11,844 nucleotides of DNA from DATKSS01 sp049582065 (GTDB taxonomy: Bacteria > Chloroflexota > Dormibacteria > Dormibacterales > Dormibacteraceae). Of this stretch, positions 1-7,149 are shown in pieces. Each line of letters begins with the position of its first letter. The stretch's first letter is position 1. The notes under the pieces were generated by a model, which searched no databases, was not told the DNA's origin, and saw nothing but the letters and a program-made list of their open reading frames with translations. The stretch covers positions 1-11,844 of the forward strand of contig JBAUTF010000390.1 of the NCBI GenBank assembly GCA_049582065.1, written 5' to 3'. The position numbers and the translations under genes are program-made.

Positions 1-203
1 GGGAAAGAGGTCGCCGGGCGCTCGACATGGTCCTCCATCGTCCAGACACGAACCGACGCGCCGGTCCCTCGCGCTTCCTCCTCGATGGCCTCGGCGATCT
101 CGGTCCGTGGCCGGTCCCGGATGATGCCGACCCGGTCTGCCGGGCCAATGTTCAAGCAGGTCTGCACCGCGTTGCGGGCTCCCGCGGCGAACTCAGGTCG
201 CAT
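1..203 (-). CDS. M29-like aminopeptidase, N-terminal part (truncated by window edge)
   Basis: The minus strand reads open from an ATG at 201-203 to the window edge, giving 67 codons without a stop. The translation begins MRPEFAAGARNAVQTCLNI and continues with an 'ADRVGIIRDRP' stretch, then an acidic helix ending 'GTGASVRVW'. This resembles the N-terminus of thermophilic-type M29 metallo-aminopeptidases (AmpS/PepS-like), which start with a short helix, a GDRV-like strand and an Ala/Glu-rich helix. The metal ligands of that family lie further downstream, outside the window, so activity cannot be judged. It follows the permease on the same strand after a 128-base gap. No clear Shine-Dalgarno precedes the ATG. 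The family call rests on the pattern of the first 60 residues only and could be wrong in detail, but the coding frame itself is convincing. Confidence 0.6.
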   Translation of the reverse strand, partial: MRPEFAAGARNAVQTCLNIGPADRVGIIRDRPRTEIAEAIEEEARGTGASVRVWTMEDHVERPATSF

Positions 204-331
204 ACGAGCAGAAGGTTAGCCGTATGTCGCGCCTCGGTCCGAAGGCGGAGCCCTGGTCGGCACGGGATTGAGTCCGCGCGAGTGGCCCGTCCTCTTGTCC
301 GCTGCCAGCGAGGCGGATGGTCGGTTCAGAG

Positions 332-2245
332 TCAATCGACCTTAGCTCGGTAGTGGAGCACGGGAGTATCGCCCTCCCTCCTGCGTTCCAGCGTGAACCT
401 GTCAGCCGCCGCCAGGCCGGCGCCGTCGTCGAGCATGATCGTCTCCTGTGGCGCCATGTGTGTCACCAGCCACCCAAGCGTACCCGCGGCCGCCCCTGCG
501 GGGACGTACATGAAACGGCTGTCCAGGCGTGCCTTGCGCGCAACCGCCTCGGCTTTGGCGAAGACGTCCTGCGCCGCGGTGTCATCACGGTACGGGTCGA
601 TGATCTCGAACAGGAGGGGAGCCTCAGTTCGGGCGCTGTCAGGGTGGGCAATGTAAACGAAGGCGACCGGGCGTCCTGACGTGTCCGCCGCCGCCAGGTT
701 GGTCAGCTGTTCTGCCTGTTTGGGGTCGTGAGGCAGGAGGGCGAGGACACGCGCGGCCGGCAACAGGCGACCCTTCGACATGAAGACGACTGGCTGTCGG
801 TCGTGTTGGATGTGGGGAAAGATGAGTGAGGGGCCGTGCCGGCGCGCTCGACGGTAGGTGACGAACGCGATTCCGATTCCGACGAGCGTCACGCCGCCGC
901 CGAACAGCGTCGCCAGCGGCTTGGCGAAGAGGTTGGTGATCCAAGCGCCGCTGACGAGCGCAGTCGTGATCACGCCGAGGATGAACCTGATCCGGCCCAC
1001 GTTCACCGCCTCGTTGCCAAGGCGCTGGATGTGGCGCTCGTGGAAGCGAACCACGTCGAGCGCGACGCAAGTCACCGAGAAGGCTCCAAGCAGCCCGAAC
1101 GCGTAGAGGTCGCCCAGTAATGAGACGTTACCTCCGGAGATGACGACCACTCCAACTGGGACGGCGGTGGCGACCAGGATCGCCATGTGGGGAGTTTTCC
1201 GCCATCGGTTGGTCTCAGTCAGGGCGTTGGGGAGGAAGCGCAGCTTGGCCAGTGCAAGGAAGACGTTGTAGGTTCCGATCAAAGCGGTATTGCTGGCAAA
1301 AACGAGCAACAGGGCCGCGCTGATGGCGACCGAGATCTGCAGCACCGGGCCGGCCCCAAAGCCTCCCAGCAGTGATACGAACTGGTCGGGATCGTTCTTG
1401 GCTGGATCCAAGAGTGTGGTCGACCAGAGCGTCAGCACGGGGCTGGTGATCGCGACAGTCATCACCACGAGCCCCATCGCGATCGACGCGAGCCTCTTGC
1501 GCGGCTCGGCCATCGCCGGCGCCAGCTGGGCGATGCTTTCGAGGCCCGAGAAAGCCAGGAAGGCGCCCGAGAACCCGGTCAGCACCCCAAGCGGACTCAA
1601 CCGGGGGCCCGCGAGCAGGTTCGAGAAGGAGTTCAGAACACCGCTCGGTCCCAAGCGGACCGCCACGCTGACCACGACAGCGAGTTGGCCGGCTGCAGCC
1701 GCAGTCGCAAAGATCGCCGTCACCTGCGCGCTGGTCTTGACGCCAATGAGGTTGAGGAGGCCGAGCAGAACCAGGGCGGCGACGGTCACGACTACCACGA
1801 GTGGCTTCAGTGGACCGGCGACGACAGTGAGGTATATGACACCGGACAGCGCGCTCAAAGCGGCAGTCAGGAAGTAGTCAACGAGGATGAGAAGGCCGCC
1901 CACCAGCCCCGCAAATGGATGGATGGCCCGCGTCGCGACCGTGACCACGCCGCCACCCTCCGGGTAGCGGACGGCGACCTCGGCATATTTGATGCAGAGG
2001 AGGACGAAGACGCCAAGAGTCATCGTGACGAAAAGCGCGGCGTGGACGCCGACATGCGTGTAGAGGATTCCAGGGGTGTAATAAACAGAGGTGCCGATGT
2101 CGGCAAAGACGACGGCCCAGATGAGAAACGGGCCGAGCCGGCGTCCGGGTCGGGCACGCGTCGTTCTCACTTGGGCTGAGTCTTCGGGGTGGTTCGGCCT
2201 GATGAACCGGCCACCGGCCGAACCTAACAGACGCGCCTCCTGCAT
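332..2245 (-). CDS. APC-superfamily permease with soluble C-terminal region
   Basis: This is a 637-residue integral membrane protein. After a basic N-terminus come about twelve hydrophobic segments between residues 38 and 464. The first carries GTSVYYTPGI (51-60), the broken-helix substrate-site motif typical of amino acid/polyamine/organocation (APC) transporters. 'GFSGAFLAFSGLESIAQ' fits the TM6 broken helix, and acidic and basic loop residues follow it (MAEPRKR). The membrane part is followed by about 173 soluble residues (465-637) with alternating strands and helices and an AAAGTLGWL turn, loosely reminiscent of universal-stress-protein domains fused to some APC carriers. The substrate cannot be told from sequence; amino acid or potassium uptake are both possible. 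Start choice: ATG at 2245 is taken, but a GGAGG lies at codons 3-4 and a GTG at codon 27 (just before RTTRARPGRR) is an alternative, so the first residues are uncertain. Confidence 0.82.
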   Translation of the reverse strand: MQEARLLGSAGGRFIRPNHPEDSAQVRTTRARPGRRLGPFLIWAVVFADIGTSVYYTPGILYTHVGVHAALFVTMTLGVFVLLCIKYAEVAVRYPEGGGVVTVATRAIHPFAGLVGGLLILVDYFLTAALSALSGVIYLTVVAGPLKPLVVVVTVAALVLLGLLNLIGVKTSAQVTAIFATAAAAGQLAVVVSVAVRLGPSGVLNSFSNLLAGPRLSPLGVLTGFSGAFLAFSGLESIAQLAPAMAEPRKRLASIAMGLVVMTVAITSPVLTLWSTTLLDPAKNDPDQFVSLLGGFGAGPVLQISVAISAALLLVFASNTALIGTYNVFLALAKLRFLPNALTETNRWRKTPHMAILVATAVPVGVVVISGGNVSLLGDLYAFGLLGAFSVTCVALDVVRFHERHIQRLGNEAVNVGRIRFILGVITTALVSGAWITNLFAKPLATLFGGGVTLVGIGIAFVTYRRARRHGPSLIFPHIQHDRQPVVFMSKGRLLPAARVLALLPHDPKQAEQLTNLAAADTSGRPVAFVYIAHPDSARTEAPLLFEIIDPYRDDTAAQDVFAKAEAVARKARLDSRFMYVPAGAAAGTLGWLVTHMAPQETIMLDDGAGLAAADRFTLERRREGDTPVLHYRAKVD

Positions 2246-2483
2246 AGGCCGATCGCGCTCGCCTTGGCGTCCCGGTTCGTCGCGTTAGGTAGACATGTTG
2301 GGATTACCAATCGAACGTTCGCTGGAAAGACGATCGGGCGGACTACCAAACGGTTTATCGACCGTTGGGTTAAGGGCCCTTTCTGGCGGTTCATGGGTCT
2401 TCAAAAGCGTTTGCGGCGGTATCAGGCGCACTGTGCCGCGTGGACTGGCCGAGCGATATTTGACACCTTATCTCGTGTACTTC

Positions 2484-2565
2484 GGTGGACTCTGGTGGAC
2501 TGATCGACCACCGCTTCTGGCCGTTTCGAACCTCGAAGACGATTTCTGGTGGACTCGATTGGACG
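2484..2565. repeat. Paired TGGACT repeats, possible operator
   Basis: GGTGGACT occurs at 2484-2491, 2494-2501 and 2548-2555, and a diverged TTGGACG at 2559-2565. The TGGAC cores start at 2486 and 2496 (10 bp apart) and at 2550 and 2560 (10 bp apart). The two pairs are therefore offset by 64 bp. A single extra TGGACT lies at 2441-2446. Same-face, one-helical-turn spacing is the usual arrangement of half-sites for dimeric activators such as response regulators. The second repeat also forms a GGTGG/CCACC inverted repeat (2494-2512). A role in controlling the P-type ATPase is inference. Confidence 0.35.
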
Positions 2566-2588
2566 GTCTACCCTATGCACGGGATTTA

Positions 2589-2622
2589 GAAGGTCAGGGG
2601 TGCAAGTCCCGGGCACACCAAT
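2589..2622 (+). other. tRNA 3'-end-like fragment (possible old attachment site)
   Basis: The sequence from 2589 reads like a variable loop AAGGTC, a T-arm 5' strand AGGGG, a T-loop TGCAAGT (canonical TTCAAGT) and then a shortened CCC, GGGCACA and CCA. Compared with a normal tRNA 3' half, about two bases of the T-stem 3' strand are missing and the T-loop TT is TG, so only three T-stem pairs form. No matching D-arm or anticodon arm can be built upstream. It is therefore not a working tRNA. A tRNA 3'-end duplicate left by an integrated element is one explanation; chance similarity is another. Confidence 0.25.
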
Positions 2623-2668
2623 TTGAACAGGGGGGGTTGCACGGCCGAACCACCCGGCCGGGAAGCGA

Positions 2669-5275
2669 TTGAAAGTCGATGACGCGGCCGTTGAGAAACC
2701 CGGTCTAGCCCCAGCGGCTGCTGCAGCCGCGGCGCCTGAAGAAGTCCTACGAATCGTGAAGTGCGGGCCGCAAGGATTGTCGACCGAGGAGGCGCGCGCA
2801 CGCCTCGCCAGGATCGGGCCCAACGCGGTGGGCGTCGAATCGAGGTCCCTGCGGGTGATAGTGCTGGAGCAGGTCAAGAACGGGATCAACCTCCTGCTCG
2901 CCGGCGCCGGCGTCCTGACCATCGTCACCGGCGACTTCGTCGACGGGGCGATCATTCTCGGGCTCATCACGCTGAATGTGAGCCTCAGCATCATTCAGGA
3001 ATACCGCGCCGAGAAAGCGCTGGAGGCGTTGCGCGCGCTGTTGCCTATCCAGTGCACTGTGGTGCGCGACGGCAAGGACGTCACGGCTCTGGCGAGCGAG
3101 CTGGTGCCCGGCGACCTCGTGTATATCCGCACCGGAGACTTGATCCCGGCCGACCTGAGGATCTTGGAAGCCGACAGTCTCGACATCAATCAGGCGACGC
3201 TCACAGGCGAGTCGGTGCCGCAGACCAAGACCCCTGACCCGGTGACGGGCACGTCAGCGATCGAGTGGACGGACATTGCTTTCGCCGGGACGGTTACGGT
3301 CGGCGGAGAAGGCAAGGGCGTCGTGATCGCGACCGGCAGGGACACCCAGTTCGGTGAGACGGCGTCGCTGGTCAAAGGATCTCGGGCTGCAGGCGACTTT
3401 CAGCTCAACCTGACGCATTTCGGCGCGTTCCTTCTCCGCTTCGGGCTGCTCCTGGCAGCGGCGGTGTTTATCAGCAATGCCCTGCTGGGTCGAGGCATCC
3501 TGGTTTCTCTGACTCTGGCGCTGGCCCTGGCCCTGGGCGTCGTCCCGGAAGCGCTGCCCGCAGTCACGGCAACCACCCTCGCCCTCGGCGCTCGTGACCT
3601 GGCACGAAAGAAGGTTCTCGTTCGACGGCTCGCCTCGGTTGAAGACATAAGCGTTGTGGACACCCTCTGCATCGACAAGACCGGCACCATCACCGAGAAC
3701 CGCACGAGGGTGGTGGAGATGTGGTCGAAGGCTGCGGAGCAGGCCCTGCTGGAGGCGGCCGTGCTTTGCACAAGCTATCCGCGGACCGGGGTCAACGTCA
3801 TCGACGACGCCGTCATCGAGGCGGCGGCCAAGCTGGACCTGGCGAGCCTTGCGCAGCTTCCGAGACGGAATGTGATGCGCTTCAGCGCCGACACCAAGCG
3901 CATGTGCGTGGCGGTTGACCGACCTGACGGCACTTATCTCATCTGCAAAGGGGCGGCGTCGGTGGTGGTCGATCGCTGCTCCCGCGTCCAGACCGACGAG
4001 GTCGAGCGGCCGATGGATCAAGCGGAGCGCAACGTGGTCGATGCCGAGGTGGGTCGGCTTCAGAGCGCCGGTGGGAGGGTGTTGGCGGTCGCGATCAAGA
4101 CCCTGACCCAAGGGACCGGGGCGACCGGTGACAAGGACATCGACGCCGACCTGGCCTTGCTTGGCCTGCTTTCACTGTCAGATCCGCCGCGAGCCGGGGC
4201 CGCGGATGCGCTGGACCAAGCCGGCAAGCTCGGGATCGAGGTGAAGATCGTCACCGGTGATGCGCGCCCGAGAGCGACCGCGCTGGCGCGTCAGATCGGG
4301 ATGGACGTATCCGATGACCAGATCATCGCCGCGAGCGAGCTGTCGGGTCCGGACGTGGCGGACGTTGCGCGTCGCGGCCGCATTTTTGCCGGGGTGGTCC
4401 CGGCCGACAAATACCACCTGGTCCAGGTCCTGCAGCACCTGGGGCGCCATGTCGCCGTGACCGGTGACGGCGTCAACGACGCTCCGGCACTGCAAACGGC
4501 CGATGTCGGCATCGCGCTGGCGAGCGGTACCGACGCGACCAAGGGCGCGGCCGACCTCGTTCTCCTCGACGACAACCTGGAGGTCATCGTGGAGGGCATT
4601 CAGCAGGGTCGGAGGACGTTCACCAACATCAATCGCTATCTGCTCTACACGATGGTGAGCAACTTCGCCAACGTGATCATCGTCTCCATCGCTTCCTTCT
4701 TCCTCAACTTCCTGCCGCTTCTCCCCAGCCAGGTCCTGCTGCTCAACGTTCTCGCAGACCTGCCGATGCTTGCGGTGGTGACCGACAACGTCGCGCTCGA
4801 GGATCTCGCGACGCCACGTCGTTGGGATGTCCGTCGCATCGTTGAGCTCTCCATCTACCTTGGGATCGTCAACGCGCTCTTTGCCTTCGGTCTCCTGAGG
4901 GTGCTCGGCGGTCGCTCACCCCAGGAGGTGCAGACCGCATGGTTTCTGTTTCTGGGCTCGACTGCGCTGCTCATCCTCTTCGCCGTCCGCACCCGCGGCT
5001 GGCTGTGGAGCAGGCCCTGGCCGAGCCTCCCGGTCCTGGTCGCTCTCGGAGCCGCTTTTGTCGTCACGGTTGCGCTCCCCAACCTGCCCGCAACCCGATC
5101 GCTGCTTCATTTCGGAACGTTGAGCTGGGCTGAGCAGGCAGGCATCGAGGCATATTCCCTCGGTTACCTCGCGGTGGCGAGCGCCCTGCGTGTCACGTAC
5201 AGCCGGCTTCTCCCTCTGGCGCCGACAGCAAGGATTCTCAACGCTCGGTTGCTGGCTGCGGGCCCTAAGGCTTAG
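2669..5275 (+). CDS. Cation-transporting P-type ATPase (MgtA/P2-like)
   Basis: The 868-residue membrane pump has all core P-type ATPase parts in order. These are an N-terminal cation-ATPase domain (about 22-90), the actuator loop TGES (179-182), PEALP in TM4 (293-297), the phosphorylated Asp in CIDKTGT (D336), a nucleotide-binding KGA (427-429), TGD (529-531) and the hinge TGDGVNDAPAL (598-608). Six C-terminal hydrophobic segments follow. TM6 reads NVLADLP (693-699), which keeps the Asn/Asp pair of P2 pumps (NLxTDxLP). The following DNV and 'TPRRWD' resemble MgtA-type (P3B) Mg2+ importers. PEALP lies between P2 PEGLP and P3B PEMLP. A divalent cation or proton-linked substrate is likely, but the ion is not determined. 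The TTG start at 2669 has GGAAG three bases upstream. An odd alanine run occupies residues 16-22. It is divergent from the permease and convergent with the amidase. Confidence 0.9.
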   Translation: MKVDDAAVEKPGLAPAAAAAAAPEEVLRIVKCGPQGLSTEEARARLARIGPNAVGVESRSLRVIVLEQVKNGINLLLAGAGVLTIVTGDFVDGAIILGLITLNVSLSIIQEYRAEKALEALRALLPIQCTVVRDGKDVTALASELVPGDLVYIRTGDLIPADLRILEADSLDINQATLTGESVPQTKTPDPVTGTSAIEWTDIAFAGTVTVGGEGKGVVIATGRDTQFGETASLVKGSRAAGDFQLNLTHFGAFLLRFGLLLAAAVFISNALLGRGILVSLTLALALALGVVPEALPAVTATTLALGARDLARKKVLVRRLASVEDISVVDTLCIDKTGTITENRTRVVEMWSKAAEQALLEAAVLCTSYPRTGVNVIDDAVIEAAAKLDLASLAQLPRRNVMRFSADTKRMCVAVDRPDGTYLICKGAASVVVDRCSRVQTDEVERPMDQAERNVVDAEVGRLQSAGGRVLAVAIKTLTQGTGATGDKDIDADLALLGLLSLSDPPRAGAADALDQAGKLGIEVKIVTGDARPRATALARQIGMDVSDDQIIAASELSGPDVADVARRGRIFAGVVPADKYHLVQVLQHLGRHVAVTGDGVNDAPALQTADVGIALASGTDATKGAADLVLLDDNLEVIVEGIQQGRRTFTNINRYLLYTMVSNFANVIIVSIASFFLNFLPLLPSQVLLLNVLADLPMLAVVTDNVALEDLATPRRWDVRRIVELSIYLGIVNALFAFGLLRVLGGRSPQEVQTAWFLFLGSTALLILFAVRTRGWLWSRPWPSLPVLVALGAAFVVTVALPNLPATRSLLHFGTLSWAEQAGIEAYSLGYLAVASALRVTYSRLLPLAPTARILNARLLAAGPKA

Positions 5276-5278
5276 GGC
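5262..5278. terminator. Shared bidirectional hairpin over both stop codons
   Basis: GCCCTAA (5262-5268), loop GGC, TTAGGGC (5272-5278) form a perfect 7-bp stem. The stem can be extended by GCT (5255-5257) pairing with AGC (5279-5281) past a bulge. The ATPase stop TAG (5273-5275) and the amidase stop TAA (complement of 5272-5274) both lie in the right arm. There is no T-tract on either side, so intrinsic termination is plausible but unproven. Confidence 0.45.
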
Positions 5279-6774
5279 AGCGCCAGCCTCGGCAGGTATT
5301 CAGGCGCACGGCGCCCATGGATCGTCTGCTCGAACGCGTAGGCCATCCCGAGCAGCTCCCACTCGCGCTCCGGCCGCCCGAAGAGGCTGAGCCCGACCGG
5401 CAGCGCGCCGAGCGCGAGCCCGGCCGGCACGGTGACGTGCGGATAGCCGGCCACCGCCGCCGGCTGCGAGCAGGCGCCGAGGAACCGATCGCCGCTGATC
5501 CTGTCGACCACCCATGCGGGTGAGCCGGATGGCGCGGCAAATGCGTCGAGGTTGTGCTTTGCCATGACGCCGTCGATTCCTTCGGCGCGCGCCAGCCGCT
5601 GCGCTGTCGTGATCGCCGCCGTGTACTTTTCCGCGTCCAGGCCGGCCGTCGCCTGGGCCAGCTCCAGCAGCTCCTGCCGGAAGTACGGCATCTCCTCTTC
5701 CTCGTGCTGGAGGTTGAAGTCGATCACGTCCTGCAGCGAGCCGACCTGGACGCCGTCGCGGCTCTTGAGATAGGAGTTCAGGCCCGCTTTGAACTCATGC
5801 AGGAGAATCGTCCGCTCGGCCTCGGACTTCCGGAGCCTGGTGAAGGCTGGGACCTTGGCGTTTACGATCTCAGCGCCGGCCTCGCGCAGAGCAAGCAGGG
5901 CGTCGCCAAACACCCTGTCGGCGTGCTCCGAGTAGCCCGTGAAAGGCGCGCCCAGGACCCCGATCCGCCGGCCTTTGAGCGCTCCGGGGTCGAGCCGGTA
6001 AGGGATCTTGGCATCAGCCAGGCAACCAAAGAGCTCCATCGCGTCCGCGACGCACCGTGCGTGCGGACCGGCGGTATCCTGGCTCGCCGCAATCGGCACG
6101 ATTCCAGACCGGCTGATGCTGCCGACCGTGGGTTTGAAGCCAACCACGCCGTTGACCGACGACGGGCTGATGATCGAGCCGTCGGTTTCGGTGCCGACGG
6201 CCACCGGTGACAACCCGGCCGAAACCGCAACCGCCGAACCGGAGGAGGAGCCGGACGGTGAGCGGTCGAGCGAATAGGGGTTCAGCGTTTGGCGCCCTCG
6301 TCCGCTCCACCCGCTTGCAGATCGCGAAGATCGAAAGTTCGCCCACTCGCTGAGATTCGTCTTGCCGAGGAGCACCATCCCCGCCCCACGAAGTTTGGCG
6401 ACCAGTGCCGCGTCGGCACGCGCTGGGGCTCCAGCGAGAGACATCGAGCCTGCAGTCGTGAGCATCCGGTCGCCGGTGTCGATGTTGTCCTTGACCAGGA
6501 TCGGGATCCCGTGCAGCGGACCTAGCGCGTGACCATCGGCACGCTCACGATCTATGCGTTCGGCGATGGCGAGTGCGTCAGGGTTGAGCTCGATGATCGA
6601 GCGCAGACCTGGGCCTTTACGGTCCAGCGATTCGATTCGCTCGAGGTGCATCTCCACGAGGCGAACCGCCGTCAGCTCACCGGTCTCGAGCCGCCCCCGA
6701 AGCTCTTGAATCGTGACCTCAGCCAGCTCCGGATGCGGATGGCCCTGATCGTTCACGAGGCAAGTGTTGCGCAA
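5272..6774 (-). CDS. Amidase signature family hydrolase
   Basis: This 500-residue protein belongs to the amidase signature family (amidases, GatA-like, peptide or acyl amide hydrolases). The Ser-cisSer-Lys triad is intact: Lys95 in VKDNID, the cis-Ser S176 in SPSGSSSGSA, and the nucleophile S200 in GTETDGSI. The spacing of 24 between the two serines matches the family (for example FAAH S217/S241). 'GFKPTVG' follows, as usual. The GGSSGGS core is changed to SGSSSGS and the DxGGS to TDGS, which is seen in the peptide-amidase-like branch with its ISPSS segment. No signal peptide is seen and no gatB/gatC neighbour is present, so transamidosome function is unlikely. The TTG at 6774 is used here. 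A GTG at 6756 (VNDQGHP) is an equal alternative, and neither has a clear Shine-Dalgarno. It converges with the ATPase gene by a 4-base overlap. Confidence 0.9.
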   Translation of the reverse strand: MRNTCLVNDQGHPHPELAEVTIQELRGRLETGELTAVRLVEMHLERIESLDRKGPGLRSIIELNPDALAIAERIDRERADGHALGPLHGIPILVKDNIDTGDRMLTTAGSMSLAGAPARADAALVAKLRGAGMVLLGKTNLSEWANFRSSRSASGWSGRGRQTLNPYSLDRSPSGSSSGSAVAVSAGLSPVAVGTETDGSIISPSSVNGVVGFKPTVGSISRSGIVPIAASQDTAGPHARCVADAMELFGCLADAKIPYRLDPGALKGRRIGVLGAPFTGYSEHADRVFGDALLALREAGAEIVNAKVPAFTRLRKSEAERTILLHEFKAGLNSYLKSRDGVQVGSLQDVIDFNLQHEEEEMPYFRQELLELAQATAGLDAEKYTAAITTAQRLARAEGIDGVMAKHNLDAFAAPSGSPAWVVDRISGDRFLGACSQPAAVAGYPHVTVPAGLALGALPVGLSLFGRPEREWELLGMAYAFEQTIHGRRAPEYLPRLALP

Positions 6775-6806
6775 TCAAGGGACGGCCGTTGAGAGCGGGC
6801 ATGAAG

Positions 6807-6832
6807 ACGCCGGGGCCACAGAACCCCGGCGT
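6807..6832 (-). terminator. Perfect 9-bp hairpin after the Lys/Ala peptide gene
   Basis: ACGCCGGGG (6807-6815) and CCCCGGCGT (6824-6832) are perfect complements around an 8-base loop. The hairpin lies 35 bases beyond the stop of the tiny gene and 32 bases before the amidase start. No T-tract follows on the minus strand, as is common in GC-rich genomes. Confidence 0.6.
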
Positions 6833-6867
6833 GGAACAGACGAATTAGAAAACGAGAGAAGAAGTCG

Positions 6868-6933
6868 TTACTTCTTCTTGGCGGCCTTCTTCTTGGCAGC
6901 CGGCTTCTTAGCAGCCTTCTTCTTCGCGGCCAT
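6868..6933 (-). CDS. Tiny lysine/alanine repeat peptide (21 aa)
   Basis: An ATG at 6931-6933 opens a 21-residue ORF, ended by TAA at 6868-6870. It is one Met plus four pentapeptide units: AAKKK, AAKKP, AAKKK, AAKKK. The DNA is accordingly four 15-bp tandem units. Eleven of 21 residues are Lys, all encoded by AAG, so the peptide is strongly cationic. A perfect Shine-Dalgarno AAGGAGGT (6941-6948) lies 7 bases upstream. A promoter candidate lies at 7077-7106 and a strong hairpin follows at 6807-6832. The composition matches the basic tails of histone H1-like proteins, mycobacterial HupB and AlgP, which bind nucleic acid. Here the tail stands alone as a whole gene. Function is unknown; binding DNA, RNA or ribosomes is inference. 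The signals make a real gene likely despite its size. Confidence 0.7.
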   Translation of the reverse strand: MAAKKKAAKKPAAKKKAAKKK

Positions 6934-6940
6934 ATTGGGT

Positions 6941-6948
6941 ACCTCCTT
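6941..6948 (-). promoter_or_regulatory. Perfect Shine-Dalgarno of the Lys/Ala peptide
   Basis: Read on the minus strand this is AAGGAGGT, full complementarity to the 16S rRNA 3' end, 7 bases before the ATG. It is the strongest ribosome site in the window. Just upstream TTCAGATT (plus strand) is repeated at 6952-6959 and 6967-6974, 15 bp apart. Confidence 0.75.
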
Positions 6949-7076
6949 CACTTCAGATTCGGACCTTTCAGATTTCTCTCGCGGTCCTATGTGCGCTGAT
7001 TCGAAAGGATCTACCGCTCGCATCGGGTCGTCGCCTCTGTGGTGGCAACCACGAGCAGCATTGCCTTACGCACGTT

Positions 7077-7106
7077 GTGATACTCGCATGAGCCCATTGC
7101 TGTCAA
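7077..7106 (-). promoter_or_regulatory. Probable sigma-70-type promoter for the Lys/Ala peptide
   Basis: On the minus strand, a perfect TTGACA (7101-7106) is followed after 18 bases by TATCAC (7077-7082), which matches TATAAT at four of six. Transcription would start near 7070 and give an untranslated leader of about 135 bases with a small GTGGT/ACCAC hairpin. Confidence 0.5.
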
Positions 7107-7110
7107 TGGG
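7093..7110. promoter_or_regulatory. 7-bp inverted repeat over the -35 (operator or terminator)
   Basis: CCCATTG (7093-7099), loop CTGT, CAATGGG (7104-7110) is a perfect inverted repeat. It covers the TTGACA of the candidate promoter, so a repressor could bind there. It also lies 39 bases after the methyltransferase stop and could be that gene's terminator, though without a T-tract. Confidence 0.45.
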
Positions 7111-7149
7111 GTTTCGCATGTTGCGTCTCAGAAACCAACGTCCGCGCGC

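Larger units (their letters stand above)
2246..2668. other. Divergent intergenic region with palindromes and repeats
   Basis: These 423 bases separate the divergent permease and P-type ATPase genes. Short ORFs here show no family resemblance and I do not call them. The region holds a perfect 10-bp palindrome CGAACGTTCG (2312-2321), a hairpin AACGGT/ACCGTT (2349-2366), a second 10-bp palindrome AAGGGCCCTT (2372-2381), TGGACT repeats (2441-2564), a TTCGA/TCGAA inverted repeat (2525-2537) and a tRNA 3'-end-like segment (2589-2622). A TTGACA at 2460-2465 looks like a -35 for the ATPase, but no good -10 follows at the right distance. It is locally less GC-rich than the flanking genes. I see regulatory or relic DNA here, not a gene. 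Confidence 0.6.

Noticed and set aside
27..353. 108-aa plus-strand frame at the left edge
   Set aside because: It is antisense to the aminopeptidase-like start and the permease end; composition is Arg-rich without pattern.
2433..2622. A tRNA interrupted by an insertion, using GTGCC at 2433 as the 5' acceptor and the CCA end at 2622
   Set aside because: Only five of seven acceptor pairs form, and no D-arm or anticodon arm fits between.
2246..2668. Magnesium (M-box) or c-di-AMP riboswitch upstream of the ATPase
   Set aside because: I could not find the conserved core of either class; only simple palindromes are seen.
2422..2994. 190-aa minus-strand frame over the ATPase start
   Set aside because: It is a shadow of the P-type ATPase gene and the TGGACT repeat region; it has no family resemblance and no ribosome site.
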